NCBI RefSeq assembly: GCF_000004195.4
Contig: NC_030683.2
Coordinates: 90,997,410-91,061,409 of the forward strand
From: Xenopus tropicalis
Lineage: Eukaryota > Chordata > Amphibia > Anura > Pipidae
DNA: 64,000 nt
Reading direction: 5' to 3'
In this document: positions 11,946 to 21,467 of the stretch, in pieces
How the letters are laid out: every line of letters begins with the position of its first letter
Numbering within the stretch: position 1 is the first letter of the stretch
Made by a program: the position numbers and the translations under genes
Notes under the pieces: generated by a model
Told to the model about the DNA's origin: nothing
What the model saw: only the letters and a program-made list of their open reading frames with translations
Database searches by the model: none

Positions 11946-12307
11946 GGGGCACATTTACTAATCCACGAATCTGAATCCCGAATGGGGAAAAATCGCATTG
12001 GAAATGAAAATTTTGCGACTTTTTCATCGCCGTCACGACATTATCGTATTTTGCGTGACTTTTTCGTCGCCGTCGCAATTTTTTTTGTATTGAGCAATTG
12101 TAAACGGCGGAAAAACCAATCCGATTTTTTGCGACGCCGACGAAAAAGTCGCGGAAAATATACGATACAGTCGTAACGGCGAACCAAAAAATCGCAGGAC
12201 ATACGAAAAAGTCGCGCCGGCGACGAAAAAGTCGCAAAAATATTGATCATTACGAAAAAACGCGTTTGGACGCTTTCGGTCCATTCTTGGATTAGTAAAT
12301 CTGCCCC
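11946..12307. mobile_element. Harbinger-like MITE, GGGGCNNATTTAC family
   Basis: Ends GGGGCACATTTACTAATCC and ggattagtaaatctgcccc, flanked by CTA on both sides (11943-11945, 12308-12310). The body consists of repeated gcgactttttcgtcgcc-like words in both orientations and is rich in CpG. The several overlapping 60-112-codon open frames across it are by-products of this simple sequence. Sister copies: 17729-18689, 32373-32883, 57384-57687. Confidence 0.8.
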
Positions 12308-12447
12308 CTAGTGTTTCAAAGATTGCTGACTCCTGGACTAGGTAATTCAGTTAGAGGCACACATTGCTTGCCTCTGTCTGCTTATATGAAGATGGTTCAT
12401 TCAAATGAGGTACTTGTGCAAGGAAAGTAAATATTATTATTATTAAT

Positions 12448-12520
12448 ACAGGTATGGGACCTGTTATGCAGAATATTTGGGACCTGGGCTTTTCCGGATA
12501 TGGGATCTTTCCATTTTTTT
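12448..12520 (-). mobile_element. CAGGTATGGGA-family MITE, end fragment
   Basis: acaggtatgggacctgttat followed by gcagaatatttgggacctgg and ttttccggatatgggatctt. Only one end of the element, in the reverse orientation; it is lost after the T-rich run at 12512. Confidence 0.7.
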
Positions 12521-12720
12521 TTTATGATATACATAAAATACTGATTACATGCAAATACAGACTATACAGGTATTAAAAAGTGCTGAGAATCTAAAAGGCT
12601 TTCTAGATCCTTCAAATGCACCTGATATTGCTGTGTCCGTTTAGAAATTAAATCTGGAAATGTGTTTTTTAATAAATATTTTAGGAAAAACAGAACTTTC
12701 TCCAAGTAAGGGATCAGCAT

Positions 12721-12934
12721 TAGTGATGGGCGAAATGTTTTGCCAGGCATGGATTCGCGGTGAATTTCCGCGTTTCGCCATTGGCGGATTTTTTGCGAAA
12801 CGGATGAAAAAATTCCCTGTGCGTCCAAAAAATGCATTTTCGCCGTTTCGCGAATTTTTCACTGTTTCGTGAATCTTTTGAAAGATTCGCTAATTTTTCG
12901 GCGAAGCGAAATGGGACAGATTCGATCATCACTA
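12721..12934 (+). mobile_element. hAT-type MITE, TAGTGATGGGCGAA family
   Basis: Ends TAGTGATGGGCGAAATG and gattcgatcatcacta. Perfect 8-bp target duplication ATCAGCAT at 12713-12720 and 12935-12942. The body holds the family words ccaggcatggattcgcgg and gcgaagcgaaatgggacag. 214 bp, non-autonomous. Confidence 0.88.
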
Positions 12935-12942
12935 ATCAGCAT

Positions 12943-14467
12943 AACTAGTCAACCCCTGGCCACTCAGCTGAGTATAAAAGTAAAAGCTTTCATTATTACG
13001 GGACCTGGTTCAACAAACTTGTGCTTTTGATCCCATTTATCAAAATATCTATACTTGAAGCACTTTGCAAACCTTTTAACAAACATCTATTACAGGAGGA
13101 ATAAATGTCATCATGTCATTTGAAGTGCAATTCTCATGGTCAATGACTGAGAAACCCCTTTAATTTTATGGATCATGGACTATTACTCTTCAGTTAATGC
13201 TGAAGTAAAATTAAAAGTAACTAAGAGCGGTGAAAATACATGGTTTTAGGATGACTAATCTGTATCAATATAAGTCTTATAGAAGCTTGAAATCCACAAG
13301 GATTTATCAATTAACCTTCACTGTGTCACTATGACATACAGGCCATACAGGGTTAATTGCTTTTGCATATCCCATTGTGGAAGGCATTCTTTGGCTGAAA
13401 TCCAGACTGAGTAGGCTGAATGTCTTAGGAATGGTTATTCCATACTGCTAAAGGAACTGCTATTTTAGTCTTTTCATGTAATAAAATACCAGAATATGTG
13501 CTATTTGTATCGGCTCAGCAATATTCTGAGCCGGCAGCTCCATTTGTATTCAAAGCAACTAACATGTCTGTCACTGCTTGGTGCACTACGGGTCTCAAAT
13601 CCTCAGGGAACTTTGCAGCTGTCAAATTGACTTCCATCAGTTCTTCCTGAGCCGAGAGACAAATTATCCAGCCTGCCGTCTGACTAGACTCAAAGATCGA
13701 ACCTGCAATTTCTCACTGATAGAACTCCCAGCTCCAATTCAAATTACTACTTTATCCTCTGTGTAAGTGAATGCCTGGGAATATATTTACCTTCTCTTTA
13801 GATGCATTTAGCAGGTAGGAGGACATGTTAAATAGACACAGTGGATGGTTGAAGTGATTGAAAGAAGGGCAAGGCTGTCAACCAGAAGGGATAAAACCAC
13901 TGAGCCATTGACTAATGTGTAGAGCAAAGGCTTGTGGGAGTCGGAGCACTCAGCAGAGCTATGTGTCAAAAAGGCACTGTAACGACAAAGTAGGGCTTTC
14001 AAACATTACAGTAGACACAATAAACTTAAAATATATGTATGTTCTGTGTGGGCAGACTAAATGGACCTTTTACCCCTCTGCTGTCAAGACTATCTTTCTA
14101 CAGTCAGTGCCAGAAGCAGGCCCTTATATCACTGTCACAGGTTTAACAACCAATGCAATTTGAAGATTTGGGGGATGGGGAGCTTCATGAAAAATAATAA
14201 AAAATTTAAAAAAAATGTTGCTAAATTTGCGGCAAAGTGAATCAAGCAGCAATATGTATTTGTTGTATTGCTATCCATGTAAAAAATGAGCACCAAATTC
14301 AGAATTCAGTTTAGGATTGAGTGCAACATTTGAATTGGCTAGGGAAAGGTACATAGAGCTAAAAATAGGAGTACTTTGCACCTGTTTTTTCTACTATGCC
14401 CAATAATAAGAAATACTTCACGTAATCCATAAAATATGAATAATATATATTTTATGTTTCATTACTG
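12943..14467. other. Non-coding, one short perfect hairpin
   Basis: No gene or repeat family recognised. At 13511-13533, cggctcag and ctgagccg form an 8-bp perfect stem around a 7-base loop. Near 14216-14250 the words aaatttgcggcaaagtgaat hint at an old TAGTGATG-family fragment, too weak to annotate separately. Confidence 0.45.
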
Positions 14468-15083
14468 CAGGTTTGGGATCTATTATGTGGAAACCCATTA
14501 TATGGAAATCTTCGAACTACAGGAAGGCCCATTAACCTTTTTTAAAAAAATGATTTCCTTTTTCTCTGTTAAGTTAATAATAGAACAGTACTTTGTACAT
14601 GTATGGGACCTGTTATCCAGAATGCTTGGGACCTAGGGTTTTCCAGATATAGGATCTTTCTGTAATTTGGATCCCCATGCCTTAAAAATCATGTAAACAT
14701 TAAAACAAACCCAATAGGACTGATTGCCTCCAATAAGGAATTAATGATATGTTAGCTTACAAAGTACTGTTTTATTATTTATGAGCAAAAGGAAATCATT
14801 TTAAAAAATTTGAATTATTTTATTAAGATGCATTCTATTGAAGATGGCCCACCCATAATTCAGAGCTTTCTGAATAACAGGTTTCGGTATAACAGATTCC
14901 ATAGCTGTACTTGATCCCAATGCCCAATTAAGATATAATTAACCCTTATTGGAGGCAAAACAATCCTATAGGGTTTATTTAATGTTTACATGATATTTTA
15001 GTATTGTGATCAAAATTACAGAAAGATCCCTTGTCTGGAAAACCCCAGGTTTCTAGCATTCTGGATAACAGGGCCCATACATG
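14468..15083 (+). mobile_element. CAGGTATGGGA-family MITE hosting a second copy
   Basis: Left part 14468-14597 (caggtttgggatctattatg ... gaacagtactttgta), right part 14910-15083 (cttgatcccaatgcccaatt ... cagggcccatacatg, followed by TA). The two parts join to give the normal family order, in which cttgtacttgatccc is continuous. The interruption is another copy of the same family in reverse orientation. Confidence 0.85.
14598..14907 (-). mobile_element. CAGGTATGGGA-family MITE, nested, TA duplication
   Basis: 310 bp, ends CATGTATGGGACCTGTTATC and ggtataacagattccatagctg. Flanked by TA at 14596-14597 and 14908-14909. Because the host is a copy of the same family, the empty site is known, and it carries one TA where the filled site carries two. 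This fixes both the TA target duplication and the true first base of the element (C of CAGGTAT), which is Tc1/mariner-like. Confidence 0.88.
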
Positions 15084-15157
15084 TATATCGTTTCTTAAAG
15101 AAGTCTGACAACTTACAACAGCAGTTTAAGAAATGTTCTTAAATGCAACATTTTCAT

Positions 15158-15430
15158 GGTGCCTTGGTGTGTAGCGCTGCTGCCTTCCAGTGCTGGAGTC
15201 CCGAGTTCAATCCTTGCCAGGGCTCTCTCTGCAAGGAGTTTGTATTTTCTTCCCCTATGGACATTGGTTTTCTTTCACACTACAAAAACATACAGGTTAG
15301 TTGGCTCCTGATAAAACCGTCCCTACTGTGTGTGAATGTGATAGGGCCACACTGGGGCACACTGGGGCAGAGAATGATGTATACCTCAATAAAGCACTGC
15401 TGAAATGGATTGGTACTATATAAATATCTT
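15158..15430 (+). repeat. tRNA-derived SINE-like element
   Basis: The head ggtgtgtagcgctgctgcct and gagttcaatcc (box B-like, 15203-15213) resemble a tRNA promoter. The body has gcaaggagtttgtattttct, aacatacaggttagttggct and cctgataaaaccgtccct, and the tail has tactatataaatat. Box A is degraded. Layout is that of a pol III SINE; whether it is still transcribable is unknown and unlikely given the decay. Confidence 0.65.
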
Positions 15431-16261
15431 GTAGTACTTTACTAGCATTATTAATCACTAGTAATCACTGAATACAGTACACAACAGATTATTCTCACCC
15501 ACCATTCTCATTTGTACTAGTCATGCAAAGAGGTGCTTTTATCATATGTGCAATTCAATTATTCTGTTTAACTGTGCAGTTCCTTATTTTCAGCAGATTT
15601 TATTTTTTCTTCCCTATATGTTTCCTTTTATTAATGTAGTCAATGACCCAGCCATGATTGGGACAAATAGAGCAATTGATTTCATTTGATCGATCCTTGT
15701 TAAAGACTGCAAAAAATCAATTCAGCAGTTATAAGCTACACCAAGCACACACAGACAGGTGAATAATCTCCTACTTAGAAGGAGTGCATGATTATTTTTA
15801 ACATGGTTTTATTATGAAATATGAGGGTTCATCTACCACCAGGAAACAAGGTGCATAGAGCAAAAAGCAACATAAAATCCCCCTACCACCATGGAAGTTA
15901 CCTTACTTATGAAAGGCATATCATTGGATTTAAAGATTTATTATGCTTATGCATAAAAATGTCATATTTATGAGTGTCAAAAGTATTTTGCACATTGCAT
16001 TTACTGTCCTTTTTTGTGACAAGTAGGGGGATTGTCAAGTGTTGCCCTAGGAACCCATTTGCCTAGAAAGAAGAGGTGCTATACATCATTTACTCAATAC
16101 ACTGGCTGGGATATTGTGAAGAGTAGTAGATACTATTTGTAGCAATGGCCTGTGGCAGATTAAGTTGTTACATTCTCTGGGGAATTAATATATAAATAAG
16201 CAGTCGTATGTTATTTCTGGTATCAGAGAAGAACGCGGTAGAATATTCTGCACTAAGGCTA
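15431..16261. other. Non-coding, no recognised feature
   Basis: AT-rich, no repeat family recognised, no open frame of note. Confidence 0.5.
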
Positions 16262-16269
16262 TTCATAAG

Positions 16270-16493
16270 TAGTGACGGGCAAAATAATTCGGCAGGCATA
16301 GATTCGCAGGCGACAACATTCACTGCAGGAAAATTCACCACGTGTCAAAAAATTGTCACACGCGGAAAAATAAAATGGTTGCGCGTGTAAAAAAATGATG
16401 CGCATCAAAAGAAAGTTGCGCGTGTTATTTTTGTTTACGCATGTGACAATTTTATTTTTACAGTTTCTCAAATTTTTGATTTGCTCATCACTA
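16270..16493 (+). mobile_element. hAT-type MITE, TAGTGATGGGCGAA family
   Basis: Ends tagtgacgggcaaaataatt and tttgctcatcacta; flanks ttcataag (16262-16269) and ttcatagg (16494-16501) are a 7/8 duplication. Interior has ~20-bp degenerate units around cgcgtgt/gcgcatc (16330-16440). Confidence 0.82.
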
Positions 16494-16600
16494 TTCATAG
16501 GTAGATCAGTTACCCTAGAACAGTGGTTCCCAGACTGTTTCCATTCAAGTCAAACCTCTTACAGAGGCTAGCTACAGGCTGGAGTTCTATAGTTTAGGAG

Positions 16601-16960
16601 TAGTGATGGGCGAAATGTTTCACCAGGCATGGATGCGCGGCAAATTTCCATGTTTCACCATTGGCGGATTGTTTCGCAAAATGGATGAAAAAATTCGCCG
16701 TGGACCAATTCGCCACGTGTCCAAAAATTGTTGGCCGCGACAAAAGAATAGCCGTGGGTGACAAAATAATAGCCACGCGACAAAGAAATAGCCGCATGTG
16801 ACAAAAGAATAGCCGTGGGCGACAAAAGAATAGCTGCGCGACGAAAGAGTCGCGGGTAACAGTTTTTTTTTACGCGAAAAATTTTCGCCGTTTCGCGATT
16901 CTTTTGAAAGATTTGCAAATTTTTTGGCGCAGCGAAATGGGACAGATTCGCTCATCACTA
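16601..16960 (+). mobile_element. hAT-type MITE, TAGTGATGGGCGAA family, expanded
   Basis: Ends tagtgatgggcgaaatg and attcgctcatcacta; perfect duplication TTTAGGAG at 16593-16600 and 16961-16968. It is 360 bp, against 214 bp for the copy at 12721. Much of the excess comes from six tandem units at 16737-16856. Confidence 0.88.
16737..16856 (+). repeat. ~20-bp tandem repeat inside the hAT-type MITE
   Basis: Six units of 19 or 21 bp of the type gcgacaaaagaatagccgtgg, with gtgac/gcgac alternating at unit starts. They lie wholly inside the element at 16601-16960. Confidence 0.8.
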
Positions 16961-16980
16961 TTTAGGAGCTTTTGTATAGT

Positions 16981-17600
16981 TCACTCTAGGAGTGCAAGAC
17001 AGGTTAATTAGAAAGGGCAGACGGAAGCCCCACCAGGAGGTAGCGAGGTTAAGACCTCCCGGCATTCATTGCCGGAGTTCAGGGTAACTAAGTGGTCAGC
17101 TTAGATGGAAGCAAGGGACCACATAGTGGAGATTCCTAATCAAAGGGTATTCTGGCGTGAGTACCGGGGAGACCCCTCAGGAGTACCGTGGAGAGACCTA
17201 GAGAGGGTCTCCTGGCATGAGTACCAGGGGGAACTCCCAAAGAGGGTCTTCTGGCAAGAGTACCGGGAATAAGCCTGAGAGAGAGGTTCTCCCAGAAGGA
17301 AGTAAGGAGAGTACTGGTCTGTTCTTCATAGAGGGGATCCTCAACTGCCTGGTAAGCAGCAACCCAAGGGGGCAAGGTACTAGGAGTTGCAGGGAGTCCC
17401 TGTCCCAGAGGGGCAGTACAGAGTTTCCCAGGGAGGGGTGTTACAGTTCAACCTGTCCCTACCCTGGGTGGAGGCACGCCAAGTAACAGCAACATTATAC
17501 CTGGCCCCCATAGTAAGCGGGGACACAGGGCTCCTGTAGCGCCACACGCAACTGCGTGGTAAAAGTAGCAGCACCGTCTAAAGTGGGCTACACAAATATG
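16981..17600. repeat. GC-richer block with imperfect direct repeats, possibly LTR-derived
   Basis: This 600-bp stretch is clearly richer in G and C than its surroundings. It holds three imperfect units built around ctggcRtgagtaccggg at about 17152, 17210 and 17252, plus gaggagtaccgtggagag. It reads like the interior of an LTR or an old structural repeat, but I find no matching ends or target duplication. The frames over it (79, 89 and 64 codons) contradict each other in strand and frame and have no motif. Identity unresolved. Confidence 0.4.
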
Positions 17601-17728
17601 AAAACAGTGTGTTATTCAGCCATTGTTCTCTCCACTCACCCATTTAAGACATAACTGTTATGCATCATTGTGATTAGAATGATTTTTGAAACTGCTCTAT
17701 GTCCCCTTTAAATACATGTTCACTCTAA

Positions 17729-18689
17729 GGGGCTGATTTACTAATCCACGAATCCGAATCCCGAATGGGAAAAAATTGGATTGGAAACGAAGATTTTGCG
17801 ACTTTTTCGTATTTTTTGAGATTTTTTCGTCGCCGTCGCGAATATTTCATAGCCGTTACGACTTGCGCAAATTGTCGCGACTTTTTCGTATTGAGCGCTC
17901 GGAAATGGCGGGCAAACCTTTCCGACTTGATCTTTTTTCCGCATGATTTTGGAAGCCTCCCATAGGACTCAATGGCACTCTGCAGCTCCAACCTGGCCCA
18001 AGGAAAGTCTCCCATAGGGCTCAATGGCACTCTGCAGCTCCAACCTGGCCCAAGGAAAGTCTCCCATAGGGCTCAATGGCACTCTGCAGCTCCAACCTGG
18101 CCCAAGGAAAGTCTCCCATAGGGCTCAATGGCACTCTGCAGCTCCAACCCAGCCCAAGGAAAGTCTCCCATAGGACTCAATGGCACTCTGCAGCTCCAAC
18201 CTGGCCCAAGGAAAGTCTCCCATAGGGCTCAATGGCACTCTGCAGCTCCAACCTGGCCCAAGGAAAGTCTCCCATAGGGCTCAATGGCACTCTGCAGCTC
18301 CAACCTGGCCCAAGGAAAGTCTCCCATAGGGCTCAATGGCACTCTGCAGCTCCAACCTGGCCCAAGGAAAGTCTCCCATAGGACTCAATGGCACTCTGCA
18401 GCTCCAACCCGGCCCAAGGAAAGTCTCCCATAGGGCTCAATGGAACGCTGCAGCTCCAACCTGGCCCAAGGAAAGTCACGATACTGAAGCTTGAATGAAT
18501 CTGAAACTTTCGTACTCGGCGTGACAAAAAAAGTTGCGACAATTTGCGCAAGTCGTAACGGCTCCGAAAAAGTTGCGACAATTTACGAAAAAGTTGCGAC
18601 GGCAACAGAAAAATCGTAAAATATCGAGCATTACGAAAAAAAAGCATTCGGACGCTTTCGATCCGTTCGTGGATTAGTAAATCGGCCCC
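17729..18689. mobile_element. Harbinger-like MITE expanded by a minisatellite
   Basis: Ends GGGGCTGATTTACTAATCC and ggattagtaaatcggcccc; flanked by TAA at 17726-17728 and 18690-18692. Arms are CpG-rich gcgactttttcg/gcgacaatttgcg words as in the sister copies. The 961-bp length is due to ten tandem 52-bp units at 17957-18476; without nine of them it would be about 493 bp, close to the 511-bp sister at 32373-32883. Confidence 0.85.
17957..18476 (+). repeat. 52-bp minisatellite, 10 units
   Basis: Ten units of exactly 52 bp, starting at 17957 and every 52 bases to 18425. Each runs ctcccatagggctcaatggc / actctgcagctccaacctgg / cccaaggaaagt. Units differ at few sites (ggactc for ggctc in units 1, 5 and 9; ccc for cct-type changes in units 4 and 9; aacgctg in unit 10). 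A single unit with the same flanks occurs at 32596-32644 in a sister MITE. Confidence 0.92.
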
Positions 18690-18898
18690 TAAATATCACC
18701 TTTAATAATTTTTGAGCTGGAGAGGAGTATCTAGGAAAGGAATGAGGAATTCTCTCCAAAACTAAACCTAAATGGCCTTCAAGTTTGACCCAGCAGTTAC
18801 ATCTCTTGCCCCCCCTAGTGGGGCCACTACATTCTTCCCTAGAGAGATCTGCTATTCCTTCCTATCGCTATGCAGATATCTTTAAACAAAGAGTAATA

Positions 18899-19191
18899 CA
18901 GGTATGGGATCCCTTATCCAGAAGCCTGTTATATGGAATTCTCAAAGGCCATCTCCCATAGACACTATTTTAAGCAAATATTTATATTATTAAAAAATAT
19001 TTTCTTGCTCTCTGAATAATAAAACAGTAGCTTATCCTTAGTGGTAAACAATTTGTAAACAATTCTATAGAGTTTATTTAATGTTTAAATGATTTTTAGC
19101 AGATTTAAGGTAAGTGGTCCAAAATAGTGAGATATCCTTTATCCAGAAATCCCCTGGTCGCAAGTATTCTGGATAACAGATCCTAAACATG
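18899..19191 (+). mobile_element. CAGGTATGGGA-family MITE
   Basis: Starts TA|CAGGTATGGGATCCCTTATC and ends ggataacagatcctaaacatg. Internal landmarks (tctcccatagacactatttt, aataaaacagtagctt, ttaaggtaagtggtcc) are in family order. Right TA flank has become TG. Confidence 0.8.
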
Positions 19192-19302
19192 TGCAGTTAA
19201 TCTTTGCAGATGCTTTTAAGTGCATAACTATCCTTAAGAATGTATCTGCCTAAACATGGATGAGGTGAAAACTGAAAAATCAAGTGCCAAAAATAAAATA
19301 CA

Positions 19303-19740
19303 TTAAAGGAGAAATAAACCCTAAAAATATATATGGCTAAAAAAGCCATATTTTATATACTGTACTTTACAGTTATCACAGGAGCTCCCCAACTTGGAAG
19401 GTGTCTGAGACACTCACATGCTCAGTCTGCTCTGAGGAGCTGTTAAGAAGCTAATCTTAGGGGTTGTAGCAAATTATCAAGCAGAAAGTGAGGATAATTT
19501 GTCATATAAGATGATGCCACAGGGCTGATTATTAAAGTCTGATGCTAATTGCACTGGTTTCTGATCTGCCATGTATTAATTATGTGCAGTGAATCAGCAG
19601 AAAAGAAGATGGGGAGCTGCTGGGGCATATATGAAGGCACAGATCTTCCCTGCTAAAGGGCTGTGGTTCCCTTGGGCTCGTACAGAAGCACAAACTATAA
19701 TGTATAACATTTCTAACCTACTTCGTTAGTTAAGCTTTAA
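19303..19740 (+). mobile_element. T2/Kolobok-type MITE
   Basis: Left TTAA at 19303-19306 followed by AGGAGAAATAAACCCTAAAA; right TTAA at 19737-19740. The interior has cccaacttggaaggtgtctg and gtgaatcagcagaaaagaag, blocks common in frog T2-type copies. The right inverted end is poorly conserved. Confidence 0.65.
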
Positions 19741-19790
19741 GGGTCATTTACTAACATATTTGTAAAAAATGCAATTCAGGACACAATCTG

Positions 19791-19972
19791 TACCTTGTAC
19801 TTTATCCCAACTAAGATATAAATAATCCTCATTGGATAAAAAACAATCCTGTTGGGTTTAATTAATGTTTTACTGATTTTTTAGGGTAAGGTATGGAGAT
19901 CCAAATTACGGAAAGACCCCTTATCCGGAATACCCTTGGTCCTGAGCATTCTGGATAAGGGTCCTATACCTG
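19791..19972 (+). mobile_element. CAGGTATGGGA-family MITE, right half
   Basis: Begins at accttgtactttatcccaac and runs through tatggagatccaaattacgg to ggataagggtcctatacctg. The left half is absent. Confidence 0.78.
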
Positions 19973-20918
19973 TTATACTAATGAATGAGATATAATAGCT
20001 ATAAGAGCAATCTTGCTTTTATAAATATGCATACAGCAGTATGTTACATCCCACCTATCCTTAGAACATTGGTTAATGTTAACCAGCTTTCACTGTATTA
20101 TAACATAATATATACAGGGGGCAAACATTGCTGTATTGTATAACGTAAACATTCTTTTTGTACTCTATAGGCTTATTTATTAATATGTGATTTATGGCAG
20201 TGACCTGGGTCTCAAACATTCTCATAAATCAAAAATCCACTATCCTCTTCTCATTTCATAAATTAATATACAATATCACAATATAAATACTAAACAAAAA
20301 GTTAATTAAATCACAAAACTGATATTATTTGTCTGCGTTGTATGTTTGGAATTTAAATTTACTTTTATAATATAACAATATAATATAAAAGTAACAATAA
20401 GGCTTCAGGAATAATAAACAGTAGGTTTCTGATATGATAACCTGGGGTGCTCTTTGTAGTAAAGGTCAATGGAGACAGTCAATATGTAAATATCCATACA
20501 TATACAGAGCTAGAAAATATTACCAGTTACTAGCTCCTGATAATTAATTACTAATGGGGGGCACAAAATTATTATTTTTACTATGTTTAAAACTGGAATT
20601 GAATCTTCCAAGTAGCTGTATTCCAACCAAATGTCCTATGAAACAATTATCCTCCTCTTGCTATTCTTTCATTAAGTAAAGACCTCAGATATTTTTCTGA
20701 ACATTCCCTCCATTGCTGCTGCAGTGTTGCTCCTGCACTAGTTGGCTGTTTAGATTTGACCTTTTATGCAATACAACCCAAATCAGCTCAGTAGGCTTAC
20801 ATTTGTAATTCACCTTTACACAGAAACATTCTATTGAGTCTACATATGAACATAAACACTTTTCATGTTGTAGGTGTATTTAAAAAAAAAAAAAAATAGT
20901 AAATAAAAACAAGCCTTG
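19973..20918. other. Non-coding, very AT-rich
   Basis: Includes long A/T runs (for example 20881-20895). No repeat family or gene recognised. Confidence 0.5.
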
Positions 20919-21467
20919 GGGGGCATTTACTACTTCTTTTTTTTTCACAATTTGTATTTGTAAATACAACAAAGACAAAACCACAACAAAGGGCTCTGGC
21001 ACACGGGAAAATTAGTCGCCCGCAACAAATCTCCCTTGTCACGGGCGACTAATCTCCCCAAACTACCATCCCACCGGCGAAAATGTAAATCGCCGGTGGG
21101 ATGGCAATCCGGGTAGATTAGTCGCCCGCGAACAGGAAGATTTGTCGCGGGCGACTAATCTCCCCGTGTGCCAGAGCCCTAATGAGAAAGAAAAACTACA
21201 TCTAAAAGATCATGTAGAAGTCAATGACAGGTGTCCTTTTTACAACTGGAAGATCTTTCTTTGCTCATAGCTTTAGAAGTTTTCAGGGAGTTTTGACACT
21301 GTAATTTGTATGACAATACAGAAAAATAATAGTTTTCATTCATGCTTTTTCAATTCAAATCTTTTAATCTTGTAACCAAACCATTTGTGGTTTTTGTGAG
21401 AATGAGTTTAGTCATGGTTTAAAAAACCTTAAAAGCACAAAAATCCAAATGTTGATAAATGCCCACC
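20919..21467. mobile_element. MITE with GGGGCATTTAC ends hosting a nested MITE
   Basis: Left end ggggggcatttactacttc and right end gttgataaatgcccacc are inverted; subterminal sequence also mirrors (ttttttttcacaatttg against caaaaatccaaatg). The middle is occupied by a distinct palindromic element at 20990-21180. Confidence 0.55.
20990..21180. mobile_element. Palindromic MITE, AGGGCTCTGGCACACGG family
   Basis: Ends agggctctggcacacggg and ccgtgtgccagagccct are perfect inverted repeats of 17 bp. The interior alternates gattagtcgcccgcgaac, gggcgactaatctcccc and a central hairpin catcccaccggcga / tcgccggtgggatgg. Sister copies at 44345-44564 and 59316-59505. Target duplication not clear. Confidence 0.8.

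Noticed and set aside
11899..12284. Several overlapping 64-112-codon frames rich in Arg and Phe
   Set aside because: They lie in at least four frames of a MITE built from gcgactttttcg words, so the Phe/Arg-rich peptides are simple-sequence by-products.
15203..15213. Functional tRNA gene
   Set aside because: Only a box B-like word and a degraded head are present, followed by a SINE body, and no cloverleaf can be drawn.
18333..18647. 104-codon frame with internal repeats
   Set aside because: It reads through the 52-bp minisatellite, whose length is not a multiple of three, so the peptide has no stable repeat unit.
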